Shown in pieces: positions 16,765 through 26,292 of a DNA stretch of 64,000 nucleotides. The notes under the pieces were generated by a model, which was given only the letters and a program-made list of their open reading frames with translations, did not search any database and was not told the origin of the DNA. The DNA is from an uncultured Bacteroidia bacterium. GTDB taxonomy: Bacteria; Bacteroidota; Bacteroidia; Bacteroidales; UBA932. The stretch is from NCBI GenBank assembly GCA_902788175.1, contig CADAJF010000008.1:1-64000 (forward strand), in the 5' to 3' direction. Position 1 is the stretch's first letter, and the number at the start of each line of letters is the position of its first letter. Made by a program: the position numbers and the translations under genes.

Positions 16765-19557
16765 CTACAGCACCTCGCGGAGGAAGGGACCGGTGACGGA
16801 GGCGGGGTCCGCGGCCACATGCTCCGGCGTGCCGTGGGCCACGATAAAGCCGCCCTTCCGGCCGCCTTCGGGACCCATGTCAAAGATGTAATCCACGCTT
16901 TTAAGGACGTCCAGATTGTGCTCGATAACGATGACGGTGTTTCCGGCATCTACCAGCCGCTGCAGAACGCCCAGCAGCACGCTGATGTCCTCGAAGTGGA
17001 GGCCGGTAGTGGGCTCGTCCAGGATGTAGAGCGTTTTTCCGGTAGAGGGGCGGGAGAGTTCCGCGGCCAGTTTCATGCGCTGGCTTTCCCCGCCGGAAAG
17101 GGTGACGGCACTCTGTCCCAGGTGGATATAACCCAGGCCCACATCTACCAGCGCCTTCAGCTTGGCGGCAATGCGGGGCACGGGTTTGAAAAACTCGTAG
17201 GCTTCGCTGATGGGCATTTCCAGCACGTCATTGATGTTTTTTCCCTTGTAGCGCACCGCCAGGGTATCTTCCTTGTAGCGCTTGCCGCCGCACACCTCGC
17301 AGGGAACGTGCACGGATGGCAGGAAATTCATCTCTATCACTTTAATACCCGCACCCTTGCACTCTTCGCAGCGGCCGCCGGCCACGTTGAAGGAGAATCG
17401 GCCCGCCTTGAAGCCGCGGACTTTGGCGTCCTGGGTTTGCTCGAAGAGCTGGCGGATGTCATTGAACACCCCCGTAAAGGTGGCCGGATTGGAGCGCGGC
17501 GTACGGCCAATCGGGCTCTGGTCTATCTCGATGAGCTTGTCCAGATGCTCCACGCCCTCGATGTTCCCGTAGGGCAGCGGCTTTTCCTTGCCCCGGTAAA
17601 ACTTCTGTTTGAGGATGGGCATGAGCGTCTCGTTCACCAGCGAGCTTTTGCCGGAGCCGGACAGCCCCGCCACGCCAATGAGGCAACCCAGCGGGAAGGA
17701 GACTTCCACGTTTTTCAGATTATTGCCCGTTGCTCCCCTCAGCGTGAGGAACTTACCGTTTCCGGGGCGCCGGGCCGAAGGGACGGGAATACTCCGCCGT
17801 CCCTGCAGGTACTCCAGCGTGACGGAAGGGCCGATGAGCGCGTGTGCGGCAGTATCGGCATCCAATTTCCCGCCCTCGAGAAGGGCGCTCAAGGGGGCGT
17901 TCAGGCAGATGCGGCCGCCATTTTCACCGGCGCCGGGGCCCACATCCACCAGCCAGTCTGCGCTGAGCATGGTCTCTGCGTCGTGCTCTACCACCATCAC
18001 GGAATTGCCCTCGTCGCGGAGGGTTTTGAGCGAGGCTATGAGCTTGCGGTTGTCCTTCTGGTGCAGGCCGATGGAAGGCTCGTCCAGGATATACAGCACG
18101 TTCACCAGCTTGGATCCTATCTGCGTAGCCAGGCGGATGCGCTGGCTTTCCCCGCCGGAAAGCGAGCCGGTGGGCCTGTCCAGCGAAAGGTAGTCCAGTC
18201 CCACGTCCAGCATGAACTGCACCCGCTCGCGGAGCTCTTTGAGGATATCCCGCGCAACGTTCTGCTCCCGCTGGTTGAAGCCCTCCGGGATGGCATCCAG
18301 CCAGCGCCGGAGCTCTGTCATTTCCATGGCAGCCACCTCCGAGATGGTTTTTCCGTCCACGCGGAAGCACAGGGCCTCTGCATTGAGGCGCGTTCCGCCG
18401 CACACCGGGCAGGTGACGGTGTCCTCGATATTGTCTATCACGCCGCTCCAGCTTTCCATCTCGCTCAGGTTGCCCTCCCCTACGCGGAAAAGGTCTTCCG
18501 AGCCAAAGACCAGCAGGCTCACTGCCTCGTCCGGGAGGGCGGCTATGGGGTCATACAGGCTGAATCCGTACTGGCGGGCAATGGCGCGGATAATCTCGAA
18601 TTTGCGGTTTTCCCGCACCTTGCCCAGCGGGGCTATGCCTCCGTCGGCCACGGACTTGCTGCGGTCCGGGATAATGCTGTCCAGGTTAACGTCCACTATG
18701 GTGCCCAGCCCCTTGCAGTGCGGGCAGTAGCCCTGCGGCGAATTGAAGGAAAAGCTGTGCGGCTGGGGCTCCTGCAGGGAGAGGCCGCTCTCAGGGTCCA
18801 CCAAGTGCTTGGAGTAGTGGGAAAGCTCCTGCGTCTCGCTGTCCAGGATGGCTACGGAGCCCTTTCCCAGGTTCAGGGCGCGGCCCACCGACTCCCGGAT
18901 ACGGCGGTCGTCGCCGGCCTCTGGCTTGAGCCTGTCCACCACCAGTTCTATAAAATGCGGCTTGTAGCGGTCCAGGGCCTGCACCTGCTGCAGCTCCAGG
19001 ATTTCCCCGTCTATGCGGATTTCCGTGTAGCCGCGCTTTCTCATTTGCTCCAGCAGCTCCTTGTAATGGCCCTTGCGACCCCGGATGATGGGAGCAAGCA
19101 GGTAGCATTTGCGGCCGCTGTAGCGGCGCATGATCAGGTCCACTATCTGGGCGTCCGTGTAGCGGACCATCTCTTTCCCGCTGTCCGGGGAGAAGGCCCG
19201 CGAACCCTTGGCGTACAAAAGGCGCAGGAAGTCGTAAATCTCGGTGATGGTACCCACCGTGGAGCGCGGGTTGTTGCCGGTGGTCTTCTGCTCTATGGCG
19301 ATGATGGGGCTGAGTCCGCTGATATCCTCCACCTGAGGCTTTTCCAGGATGCCCATGAAGTGCTTGGCGTAGGTGGAGAGGGTGTCCATGTAGCGGCGCT
19401 GCCCTTCGGCATAAATAGTGTCGAAGGCAAGGGAACTCTTGCCGCTGCCGCTAAGGCCCGTCACCACTACAAATTCCCCTCTGGGGATATCTACGTTGAC
19501 GTTTTGCAGGTTGTTAGCCCGCGCACCCATGATCCGGATATACTCCCGCTTTGCCAT
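16765..19557 (-). CDS. uvrA: Excinuclease ABC subunit UvrA
   Basis: A 930-aa DNA damage recognition ATPase of nucleotide excision repair. It has the two ABC ATPase modules with Walker A motifs GLSGSGKSS (N-terminal and about residue 630), two ABC signatures (LSGGESQRIRLA and LSGGESQRMKLA) and the zinc-binding cysteines (CPHC, CPVCGG, CEEC, CEVCGG). The length is typical. It forms the UvrA2 sensor that loads UvrB. It appears to be transcribed after the DUF805-containing group, with a 10-base gap. Confidence 0.98.
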   Translation of the reverse strand: MAKREYIRIMGARANNLQNVNVDIPRGEFVVVTGLSGSGKSSLAFDTIYAEGQRRYMDTLSTYAKHFMGILEKPQVEDISGLSPIIAIEQKTTGNNPRSTVGTITEIYDFLRLLYAKGSRAFSPDSGKEMVRYTDAQIVDLIMRRYSGRKCYLLAPIIRGRKGHYKELLEQMRKRGYTEIRIDGEILELQQVQALDRYKPHFIELVVDRLKPEAGDDRRIRESVGRALNLGKGSVAILDSETQELSHYSKHLVDPESGLSLQEPQPHSFSFNSPQGYCPHCKGLGTIVDVNLDSIIPDRSKSVADGGIAPLGKVRENRKFEIIRAIARQYGFSLYDPIAALPDEAVSLLVFGSEDLFRVGEGNLSEMESWSGVIDNIEDTVTCPVCGGTRLNAEALCFRVDGKTISEVAAMEMTELRRWLDAIPEGFNQREQNVARDILKELRERVQFMLDVGLDYLSLDRPTGSLSGGESQRIRLATQIGSKLVNVLYILDEPSIGLHQKDNRKLIASLKTLRDEGNSVMVVEHDAETMLSADWLVDVGPGAGENGGRICLNAPLSALLEGGKLDADTAAHALIGPSVTLEYLQGRRSIPVPSARRPGNGKFLTLRGATGNNLKNVEVSFPLGCLIGVAGLSGSGKSSLVNETLMPILKQKFYRGKEKPLPYGNIEGVEHLDKLIEIDQSPIGRTPRSNPATFTGVFNDIRQLFEQTQDAKVRGFKAGRFSFNVAGGRCEECKGAGIKVIEMNFLPSVHVPCEVCGGKRYKEDTLAVRYKGKNINDVLEMPISEAYEFFKPVPRIAAKLKALVDVGLGYIHLGQSAVTLSGGESQRMKLAAELSRPSTGKTLYILDEPTTGLHFEDISVLLGVLQRLVDAGNTVIVIEHNLDVLKSVDYIFDMGPEGGRKGGFIVAHGTPEHVAADPASVTGPFLREVL

Positions 19558-19567
19558 AGAGTACCCG

Positions 19568-19948
19568 CTATTCCCCCTCTTTGGGGTCGGGGCCCCATTC
19601 GTTCTCGCAGCGCTGGCCTTCCGTGCAGTACCAGACCAGCAGGATGATGCTGCCGATGACAGGAATTAGGCCAATGAGTATCCACCAGCCGCTTTTTCCG
19701 ATATCGTGCAGGCGACGGACGCTGACGGTGAAGGAAGGGATAAGGATAAAGAGGCCGTAAAGGAGATAAAGGACCATAGGGATATACGACGCAAAGGAGT
19801 CAGATCCGATCTCCGTGCCAATGGCCTCAAGCGCGGCCAGGAACATGATAATCACAACGTTCCACAGGGTGAACATCCAGTACTCTTTCCGGCGCGCGCG
19901 TCCCCAGAAATCGATGTACTGTTTCAAACATTTCAGATACCAATTCAT
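19568..19948 (-). CDS. DUF805 membrane protein
   Basis: A 126-aa protein of the DUF805 family (YhaH-like). It starts with the family motif YLKCLKQYIDFWGRARRKEYW. Three or four hydrophobic segments follow (about 25-45, 55-75 and 85-105), with the conserved RRLHDIGKSGWW between them. A charged tail (EWGPDPKEGE) ends it. It should sit in the inner membrane; the function is unknown. It lies 10 nt before uvrA and 13 nt after the GNAT gene. Confidence 0.9.
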   Translation of the reverse strand: MNWYLKCLKQYIDFWGRARRKEYWMFTLWNVVIIMFLAALEAIGTEIGSDSFASYIPMVLYLLYGLFILIPSFTVSVRRLHDIGKSGWWILIGLIPVIGSIILLVWYCTEGQRCENEWGPDPKEGE

Positions 19949-19961
19949 AGCAAAAAAGTGT

Positions 19962-20453
19962 TTACATAATAACCCGCTGGTAGGCGAGGCGGGGGGCTCC
20001 GCTCAGGAGATAGATAACGCCGCAATAGGTGAAACCGTGCCGGGCCAGGAGGTGCTGCATGATGCGGTTGTCCCGGTGGGTGTCAATGCGGATATTGTTG
20101 GTAAGGCCGGAGACAAAGTCTATGATACCGGCAAAGATACCGTGCACGTGGGGGTAGCTGGCTATGCGGTGAACGACGTAGTAGGGGAGCGTGTCGTCCA
20201 GCCAGGCGCCGCCTTCGATGTACCCGTAGGTGGGGTCCGGTCCGGGGATGCAGGCGAAGTAGCCGGCCACGGTGCCGTTGGCCTCCAAGACGTGGCCTAC
20301 GCCGCGGGAAAGGTCCCCTTCAATCATGGAAAGGGTGGGGTACCCGTCCGGCCACTGGGAAGGGTTACCCGAGGCGCGCATAATGCCCCGGGCCGCCTCC
20401 AGGACGGCCATAATGGCGGGAATATCCACCGCGGCGGCCTGCCGGACTATCAT
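19962..20453 (-). CDS. GNAT family N-acetyltransferase
   Basis: A 163-aa protein with the GNAT layout: an N-terminal strand and helix (MIVRQAAAVDIPAIMAVLEAAR), a central strand with VAGYFACI, and a C-terminal HRDNRIMQHLLARHGFTYCG, where acetyl-CoA usually binds. The pyrophosphate-loop consensus is replaced by a HGIFAGIIDFV segment, so the fit is partial. The substrate is unknown. It overlaps the acyl-CoA ligase stop by 4 nt (ATGA), so it is translated with it. Confidence 0.8.
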   Translation of the reverse strand: MIVRQAAAVDIPAIMAVLEAARGIMRASGNPSQWPDGYPTLSMIEGDLSRGVGHVLEANGTVAGYFACIPGPDPTYGYIEGGAWLDDTLPYYVVHRIASYPHVHGIFAGIIDFVSGLTNNIRIDTHRDNRIMQHLLARHGFTYCGVIYLLSGAPRLAYQRVIM

Positions 20454-22381
20454 TTGTCCAGCGCCTTAAGGTTGAGCGGATTGTACAGGTCCTTGCCTTC
20501 CGTGGTGTAGAGGTAATCCAGCAGGGTGGCGTAGTGCTCCTCCACCTTGCCGCGGACAATTTTCATGGTAGAGTTCATCATCTTGTTGGCGATGGTGAAT
20601 TCCTCGTCGCAAATGCCCAGGGCAGAGGGGAGCCAGCGCTCAGGGAACATGCCCTCGTGGTGGCCGCCCTTCTTGTAGCTGTCCACGTCGGCCTGGATGA
20701 GACCCAGCATGTAGCGTTTGCCTTCTTCCGTAGAAGGGTCCAGGCCGTGGGCTGTGCAGGCCTCCCCGAGGGCGGTCTTGTCCGGCACCAGCAGCGCCAC
20801 ACAGTAGGGATTCTGGTTGTTGTGCAGCACGCAGGCGCTTACCCATCTGGAGGTTTCGGTGAGGTTGTCCTCGAAACCTTCGGGAGAGTATTTTTCCCCG
20901 TCAGAGGAGATGAGAAGGCTCTTGAAACGGCCCACGACGTACAGGTAGTCAGGGTCTTCCGGGCAAATATAGCCCATGTCTCCGGTGTGGAGCCAGCCAT
21001 CCACCACGGTATCTTCCGTGGCTTTGGGATTTTTCCAGTAGCCGGCCATCACGTTCTCTCCGCGAATCACAATTTCTCCGCGGGTGCCGTGCGGGACCTC
21101 TTTACCTTCGGAATCCAGGATGACGCAGTCCATGGGCTTTACGATACGGCCCGATGAGCCGAAGCGGGCATGGCCCTCCGAGTTGGCGCAAATGATGGGC
21201 GTTGCTTCCGTGAGGCCGTAGCCCTGGAACATGGGCATGCCCACGGCGCAGAAAAAGCGCTGCAGCTCAATGTCCAGCAGGGCGCCGCCGCCCACGAAAA
21301 AGCGCATGCGGCCACCGAAACTCTCCCGCACCTGCTTGAAGAGAATCTTGTCAAAGAGCCTTACCAGGGGTTTGCGCCAGGCCGTCCCGCCGGTGCCGCG
21401 GTTGTAGTATTCGCGGTTGTAGGCAATGGCGTTGCGAACGGCAAAGTTGAAGAGGCGTTCCACCTTGGGCCCCTTTTTCTTGATACCCGTTTCAATGTTT
21501 TTCTTGAAATTGCGCGCCAGGGCGGGGACCGAGAGCATTACGTGCGGACGTACCTCTGCAATGGCGGCGGGCACGTTGCGCAGCGTTGCCAGGGCATTCT
21601 TGCCGATAGGGACAAAGCCGATGGAACCGCCCAGGCTCATCATGGTGTACATGCCGGCCACATGGGCAAAGCAGTGGTCCAGCGGAAGGATGATGAGCAT
21701 GACGGCGTTTTCCTCGATGCTGATGACGGAACTGCCCTGCTCTACGTTGGCCGTGTAGTTGCGGTGCGTGAGGAGAATGCCCTTAGGGTCTGCCGTGGTG
21801 CCGGAAGTATAGGAGATGTTGGCATAGTCTTCCGGGCCCACGGAACGGAAGCGGGCCTCGAACTCTGCCTTGTGGGCCTTGAGGAACTCGTCTCCCATCT
21901 TCTGGATCTCGCTCATGCGTATCTCTTTGGCTTCCAGGTTCTCATAGTCGAAGGCGTTGTCGTCGAAGACGATGACTTTTTCTACGTCCGGGCACTGCGG
22001 AAGGATGGCGCGAATCTTGGGCAGGTGGTTGCCGGAGACCAGGATCCACTTGGAATCCGAGTGGTTGATGCGGAAAACCAGGTCCTTCCCTTCTCCCAGG
22101 TTTACGGACAGGGGAACGTCCGTGGCGCCGGCATACAGGGCGCCCAGTTCTGCAATCACCCACATGGCGCGGCTCTCCGACAGGAGGGCTATCTTGTCCC
22201 CCTTCCTGAGGCCCAGCGACATGAGGCCGGCGCCAACCCGGTAGGCTTCCAGGCGGGTCTCCTCCTGGGTGATTTCTTTCCACTTTCCGTCAATCTTTTC
22301 GCGGAGATAGGTGTGCTGGGGGAACTTTCTGGAGTAATGCTCTACAAAGTCGATGATGGTAGGTCTTTGTGTCATACGCAT
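20450..22381 (-). CDS. Long-chain fatty acid-CoA ligase (AMP-binding)
   Basis: A 643-aa adenylate-forming enzyme that activates a fatty acid to acyl-AMP and then acyl-CoA. The P-loop-like YTSGTTADPKG, the GYGLTEATP motif, WLHTGDMG, and VVGRFKSLLISSDGEKYSPE are all present. The size and GRFK segment match bacterial long-chain acyl-CoA synthetases. Two ATGs compete (22381 and 22375). It is the first gene of the pair with GNAT. Acyl chain preference cannot be told. Confidence 0.92.
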   Translation of the reverse strand: MRMTQRPTIIDFVEHYSRKFPQHTYLREKIDGKWKEITQEETRLEAYRVGAGLMSLGLRKGDKIALLSESRAMWVIAELGALYAGATDVPLSVNLGEGKDLVFRINHSDSKWILVSGNHLPKIRAILPQCPDVEKVIVFDDNAFDYENLEAKEIRMSEIQKMGDEFLKAHKAEFEARFRSVGPEDYANISYTSGTTADPKGILLTHRNYTANVEQGSSVISIEENAVMLIILPLDHCFAHVAGMYTMMSLGGSIGFVPIGKNALATLRNVPAAIAEVRPHVMLSVPALARNFKKNIETGIKKKGPKVERLFNFAVRNAIAYNREYYNRGTGGTAWRKPLVRLFDKILFKQVRESFGGRMRFFVGGGALLDIELQRFFCAVGMPMFQGYGLTEATPIICANSEGHARFGSSGRIVKPMDCVILDSEGKEVPHGTRGEIVIRGENVMAGYWKNPKATEDTVVDGWLHTGDMGYICPEDPDYLYVVGRFKSLLISSDGEKYSPEGFEDNLTETSRWVSACVLHNNQNPYCVALLVPDKTALGEACTAHGLDPSTEEGKRYMLGLIQADVDSYKKGGHHEGMFPERWLPSALGICDEEFTIANKMMNSTMKIVRGKVEEHYATLLDYLYTTEGKDLYNPLNLKALDK

Positions 22382-22389
22382 GGGGTTGA

Positions 22390-23016
22390 TTAGGACTGTT
22401 CTGCCGGGAAAAGACCGTAGAGCTCTGCGTCTATCTTGTCCGTAATGAACTGGAAGTCTTCCGCTTTGTTCTCGAATTTGATATTGTCCACATCTACAAT
22501 GAGCAGGCGAGACTTATAGCTGCCTATCCAGTCTTCGTAGCGCTGGTTGAGGCCGGCGATATAGTCTATGCGGATGGAGCGCTCATACTCACGGCCGCGC
22601 TTCTGGATTTGGGCAATGAGGTTGGGGATGCTGGAGCGCAGGTAGATGAGGAGGTCCGGCGGGTTCACCAGGGACATCATGAGGTCAAAGAGGTCCGTGT
22701 AGTTCTCGAAGTCCCGGGTGGACATAAGGCCCATGGCGTGGAGGTTGGGGGCGAAGATGCGGGCATCCTCGTAGATGGTGCGGTCCTGGATAATGACCTC
22801 CTGATGCTTGGAAATCTCCACTACGTCCTGGAAGCGTTTGTTCAGGAAGTAGATCTGGAGGTTGAAGGACCAGCGTTCCATGTCCTCGTAGAAATCTGCC
22901 AGGTAAGGGTTGAAATCTACGGATTCGAATTTGGGTGTCCAGCCGTAATGGGCGGCCAGCATTTTGGTAAGGGTGGTTTTTCCACTGCCGATATTTCCGG
23001 CAATCGCAATATGCAT
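22390..23016 (-). CDS. Deoxynucleoside kinase, paralogue 1
   Basis: A 208-aa dNK/TK2-type deoxynucleoside kinase that phosphorylates deoxynucleosides for salvage. It has the P-loop GNIGSGKTTL (residues 7-16), IQDRTIYEDARIFA (the DR-containing catalytic segment), LIYLRSSIPNLIAQIQKRGREYERSI (lid and ERS region) and a C-terminal Asp/Asn-rich end. It is about 60% similar to the next gene upstream. In other bacteria, adjacent pairs split dAdo and dGuo/dCyd specificity. Confidence 0.9.
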   Translation of the reverse strand: MHIAIAGNIGSGKTTLTKMLAAHYGWTPKFESVDFNPYLADFYEDMERWSFNLQIYFLNKRFQDVVEISKHQEVIIQDRTIYEDARIFAPNLHAMGLMSTRDFENYTDLFDLMMSLVNPPDLLIYLRSSIPNLIAQIQKRGREYERSIRIDYIAGLNQRYEDWIGSYKSRLLIVDVDNIKFENKAEDFQFITDKIDAELYGLFPAEQS

Positions 23017-23037
23017 AATGACTATAACTTTGTTTCG

Positions 23038-23649
23038 TTAAAACAGGCCGAACAGTTCTGCGTCTATGCGGTCCGTGATGGTGGCGAAGTCTTCCGGGCG
23101 GTTCAGGAAATCCATCTTGTCCGTATCCACGATGATAAGCTTGCCCGTGTAGCCGGCAATCCATTTTTCGTAGCGCTCATTCAGGCCGCCCAAGTATTCG
23201 ATGGAGATGCTTTGTTCATAGTCCCGGCCGCGTTTTTGGATCTGGGCCACCAGGTGCTCTATGCTGGAGCGCAGGTAAATCATCAAATCCGGCTGCTTCA
23301 CCACTTCCATCATGACGTTGTAGGTGTCCATGTAGGTGTTGTAGTCCCTTTCCGAGAGGTTGCCCTGGGCGTAGTTGTTGGCCACGAAAATGTGGACGCC
23401 CTCAAAAAGGGTACGGTCCTGGATCACTACCTCCTTGGACTGGGCTATTTCCAGTACATCGTGCAGGCGCTGCTGGAGGAAATACATCTCCAGGGCAAAG
23501 GACCAGCGCTTGATGTCTGCGTAATAATCTGCCAGGTAGGGGTTATAGGTGACGGATTCGAATTTGGGCGTCCAGCCGTAATGGTGGGCCAGAAGCGTGG
23601 TGAGCGTGGTTTTTCCGCTGCCGATATTCCCTGCGATTCCGATGTGCAT
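23038..23649 (-). CDS. Deoxynucleoside kinase, paralogue 2
   Basis: A 203-aa paralogue of the following gene with the same motifs: GNIGSGKTTLTTLLAHHYGW, VIQDRTLFEGVHIF, and LIYLRSSIEHLVAQIQKRGR. The two are separated by 21 bases in the same direction, which indicates a tandem duplication. Differences cluster around the substrate loop (IYEDARIFAPN versus LFEGVHIFVAN), which fits divided specificity. Cytoplasmic. Confidence 0.9.
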   Translation of the reverse strand: MHIGIAGNIGSGKTTLTTLLAHHYGWTPKFESVTYNPYLADYYADIKRWSFALEMYFLQQRLHDVLEIAQSKEVVIQDRTLFEGVHIFVANNYAQGNLSERDYNTYMDTYNVMMEVVKQPDLMIYLRSSIEHLVAQIQKRGRDYEQSISIEYLGGLNERYEKWIAGYTGKLIIVDTDKMDFLNRPEDFATITDRIDAELFGLF

Positions 23650-23690
23650 GCTGGAGAGGTCTTGGTTCTACAAAGTTGGTAAAATTATCG

Positions 23691-23698
23691 TAAATTTG
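23691..23698 (+). promoter_or_regulatory. Bacteroidota -7 promoter box for the MBL-birA cluster
   Basis: TAAATTTG matches TAnnTTTG and lies 23 nt before the ATG of the MBL hydrolase, in the divergent 72-base gap shared with the deoxynucleoside kinases. Confidence 0.55.
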
Positions 23699-23721
23699 CA
23701 AAGCGAAAAACCAAAACGCCT

Positions 23722-24396
23722 ATGCTACATACCAGAATATTTTCTTTCAACCCGCTGGGAACCAATTGCGTGCTTTGCTGGGAGGACGGCTCCCGCACCT
23801 GTACGGTGGTGGACCCCGGCATGTCTTCGCCCGAAGGCCTGGATCAGCTGAAGGAGTTCTTTGAGCGTAACGGCATCGTGCCGGATGCCATCCTCCTCAC
23901 CCACGGGCACTTTGACCATGTGTGGGGCGTGGACCGGCTGCTGGCCGAGTATCCCGTTCCCGTGTACCTGCATCCCCTGGATGTAGATATCATGAAGCAC
24001 ATATCGGCCGGCTTTCCCGGGATGGAAGATTTCTCCTTCCTCAAGCACAGTTTCATTCCCACGGATGTGGCCGACGGGCAGCTTCTTACCAGCGGCGGAA
24101 CGGAGTGGAAGGTGCTGCACACGCCGGGTCACACGCCGGGCGGGGTTTGCTATTACTCGGCCCGTAACAACCTGCTGCTCAGCGGGGATACGCTCTTTGC
24201 AGGGAGTATCGGCCGCACGGACCTCAAGGGCGGGGACTATGATCTCCTGATGGCCTCCATCAAGGGGAAACTGCTGAACCTCCCCGGGGAAACAGACGTC
24301 ATACCCGGTCACGGACAGCCCACCTCCATTGCGCGCGAAGGGATGTACAACCCCTTCCTGGAACCCTTCAACGAGCCCCTGGGGGACATGGAATGA
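23722..24396 (+). CDS. MBL-fold metallo-hydrolase (glyoxalase II-like)
   Basis: A 224-aa metallo-beta-lactamase-fold hydrolase. The metal-binding set is complete: THGHFDHVWG (HxHxDH), HTPGHTPGG (second histidine site), SGDTLFAGSIGRTDL (bridging aspartate) and PGHGQPT (last histidine). This pattern with the GDTLF signature is that of small hydroxyacylglutathione-hydrolase-like enzymes acting on thioesters. There is no signal peptide. It overlaps birA by 4 nt. Confidence 0.9.
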   Translation: MLHTRIFSFNPLGTNCVLCWEDGSRTCTVVDPGMSSPEGLDQLKEFFERNGIVPDAILLTHGHFDHVWGVDRLLAEYPVPVYLHPLDVDIMKHISAGFPGMEDFSFLKHSFIPTDVADGQLLTSGGTEWKVLHTPGHTPGGVCYYSARNNLLLSGDTLFAGSIGRTDLKGGDYDLLMASIKGKLLNLPGETDVIPGHGQPTSIAREGMYNPFLEPFNEPLGDME

Positions 24397-25121
24397 AACT
24401 TATCCGGCTCCTCAGCATAGACTCCACCAACTCGGAGGCCCAGAGGCGGCTTCCGGAGCTCTCTTCGGGCACGGTTCTCGCCGCCCGGGAGCAGACTGCC
24501 GGCAGGGGCCAGCGGGGCAACAGCTGGTTCTCGGAGCCGGGCGCCAACCTTACCTTTTCCATTGTCCTTAAGTTTGCGCAAGGGGAATTGCCGGCCAGAA
24601 ATGCCCACTGGCTCAATTATTTAATCTCCAATGTAGTGGTCGCTTTCCTGCAGGATTGCGGCGTGGACAGCCAGGTAAAATGGCCCAATGACATCTACGT
24701 GGGGCGCCGCAAGATTTGCGGTATCCTGATAGAGAATACACTCCGCGGAGACAGCCTGGAGGCATCCGTAATAGGGGTGGGTATCAATATTAACCAGCAG
24801 GCGTTCCCGCAGCTGGCCAGTGCCACTTCCGTTCGTCTGTGCACGGGGCGGAAAATGGACCTGGATGCCTGCCTGGAAGCCCTTCTGGCCCTGTTTGAGC
24901 AGGCGTTGCCGCAGCTGAAGGAAGAGCCTTCGGCCCTTTTGGAAGCCTATACTGCGCGGCTTTTCCAAAAGGGGGAACAGGCCAGTTACCATGACTGCCT
25001 GAAGGAAGAACAGATTACCGGCGTGATTGAAGGCGTGGCGCCGGACGGTAGGCTGCAAATCCGGGACAGCGCCGGGATGCTGCGCCTTTACCAATTCAAA
25101 GAAGTAAGTTATATCCTATGA
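24393..25121 (+). CDS. birA: Biotin-[acetyl-CoA-carboxylase] ligase (monofunctional BirA)
   Basis: A 242-aa biotin protein ligase that attaches biotin to carboxylase carrier domains via biotinyl-AMP. It has GRGQRGNSWFSEPGANLTFS (adenylate-binding loop), KWPNDIYVGRRKICGILIEN, and a small C-terminal SH3-like domain. There is no N-terminal helix-turn-helix, so it is not a repressor, unlike E. coli BirA. It overlaps both neighbours by ATGA junctions and is therefore translationally coupled to them. Confidence 0.94.
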   Translation: MKLIRLLSIDSTNSEAQRRLPELSSGTVLAAREQTAGRGQRGNSWFSEPGANLTFSIVLKFAQGELPARNAHWLNYLISNVVVAFLQDCGVDSQVKWPNDIYVGRRKICGILIENTLRGDSLEASVIGVGININQQAFPQLASATSVRLCTGRKMDLDACLEALLALFEQALPQLKEEPSALLEAYTARLFQKGEQASYHDCLKEEQITGVIEGVAPDGRLQIRDSAGMLRLYQFKEVSYIL

Positions 25122-26278
25122 AAAGAGAAGTCTGGCTGGATTTTTTGCGGGTGATGGCCTGCCTGATGGTGATGCTGGTCCACAGTACGGAACCGTTTTA
25201 CCTGGGCGGGGAGGGTGCGCTCATCCTTAGCCCCACGGATGCTTATTGGGTGGCCATTTTTGAAGGCCTTAGCCGCGCCTGCGTCCCCCTGTTCCTGATA
25301 GCTTCCAGTTTCCTTCTGTTCCCGCTGCGCTATTCCACCGGGGAGTTTTTCAAGCGGCGGGCTGTCCGTATCCTGGTCCCCATGTTTGTCTGGACCCTGG
25401 TCTATGCCCTGGTCTGGGGGCGGCCTGTGGCCAACTTTAAGGGTTTGCTGCTCAATTTCAATTATGCCGCCGGCCACCTGTGGTTTGTGTATATGCTGGT
25501 GGGTGTGTACCTGATGATGCCGCTGCTCTCTCCCTGGGCAGAGAAAGTGTCCCGCCGGGAATTGGAAGTATATCTGGGTATCTGGCTGGTAACTACGCTC
25601 ATTCCTTTTGTGCGGGAAGCGGCAGGCGGTGTGGCACCCATTATCCAGGCGGCCGACGGCCTTCCCGCCCCGGCCCTCTTCCCGCTGTGGGGGGAGGCTT
25701 CCTGGAATCCCTTCGGCACGTTTTATTACCTGAGCGGTTTTATCGGCTTTTTGCTGGTGGGGCTCTACTTCCGTCGTTTCCTGCTTCCCGGCCGATGGAC
25801 CCGCCTCTTGGGCTGGACACTCTTCCTGATGGGTTTTGTGGCCATGGTAAGCGGTCTTTTGAGCCGATTCTCCGCTACCTCGCCGGACGGCAGCTTCCCT
25901 CTAAGCGGGGATCTGGCCGTGGCGGTGGCCTGGGAAACGCCCATCGGCTTCTGCAGCCTTCCGGTAGTGCTTGCCGCGGTGGGGCTGATGCTGGTGTTCA
26001 GGTCGGCCCGGTTCCGGGAGGAGAGCTGGCTGTACCGCCGGGTGGTGCTGCCCCTTTCCAAGGCCGGTTACGGGATGTACCTGATACACATGCTGGTACT
26101 GGCTAAGTTCAGCGGATGGTTCCGGGATTGGCTGGGCTTGGGCGATGCCGGCACCCTGGGCGCCTGGACCACGCCTGTCCAGATTCTATGTACCGCCCTT
26201 TGCAGCTTTGTGGTGGTTGCGCTTGTGAGCGTCCTTCTCCAACGCATTCCCCGGGTAGGGAAATACCTGATGGGGTAA
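25118..26278 (+). CDS. Acyltransferase 3 family membrane protein (OafA/WecH-like)
   Basis: A 386-aa integral membrane protein with about ten hydrophobic segments. It opens with WLDFLRVMACLMVMLVHS, which holds the family's conserved R and H around the first membrane span. Such proteins O-acetylate or acylate surface sugars, using acyl-CoA or another donor. The lack of a fused SGNH domain suggests a WecH-type role. No polysaccharide genes lie next to it, so the acceptor is unknown. Confidence 0.85.
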   Translation: MKREVWLDFLRVMACLMVMLVHSTEPFYLGGEGALILSPTDAYWVAIFEGLSRACVPLFLIASSFLLFPLRYSTGEFFKRRAVRILVPMFVWTLVYALVWGRPVANFKGLLLNFNYAAGHLWFVYMLVGVYLMMPLLSPWAEKVSRRELEVYLGIWLVTTLIPFVREAAGGVAPIIQAADGLPAPALFPLWGEASWNPFGTFYYLSGFIGFLLVGLYFRRFLLPGRWTRLLGWTLFLMGFVAMVSGLLSRFSATSPDGSFPLSGDLAVAVAWETPIGFCSLPVVLAAVGLMLVFRSARFREESWLYRRVVLPLSKAGYGMYLIHMLVLAKFSGWFRDWLGLGDAGTLGAWTTPVQILCTALCSFVVVALVSVLLQRIPRVGKYLMG

Positions 26279-26292
26279 GCTGCGCCGAAGCC

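Noticed and set aside
16819..19647. Long open frame on the plus strand opposite uvrA (over 900 codons)
   Set aside because: It is the shadow of uvrA in GC-rich sequence: its product is Val/His/Gly-rich low-complexity with no known motif, while the minus strand encodes a complete UvrA.
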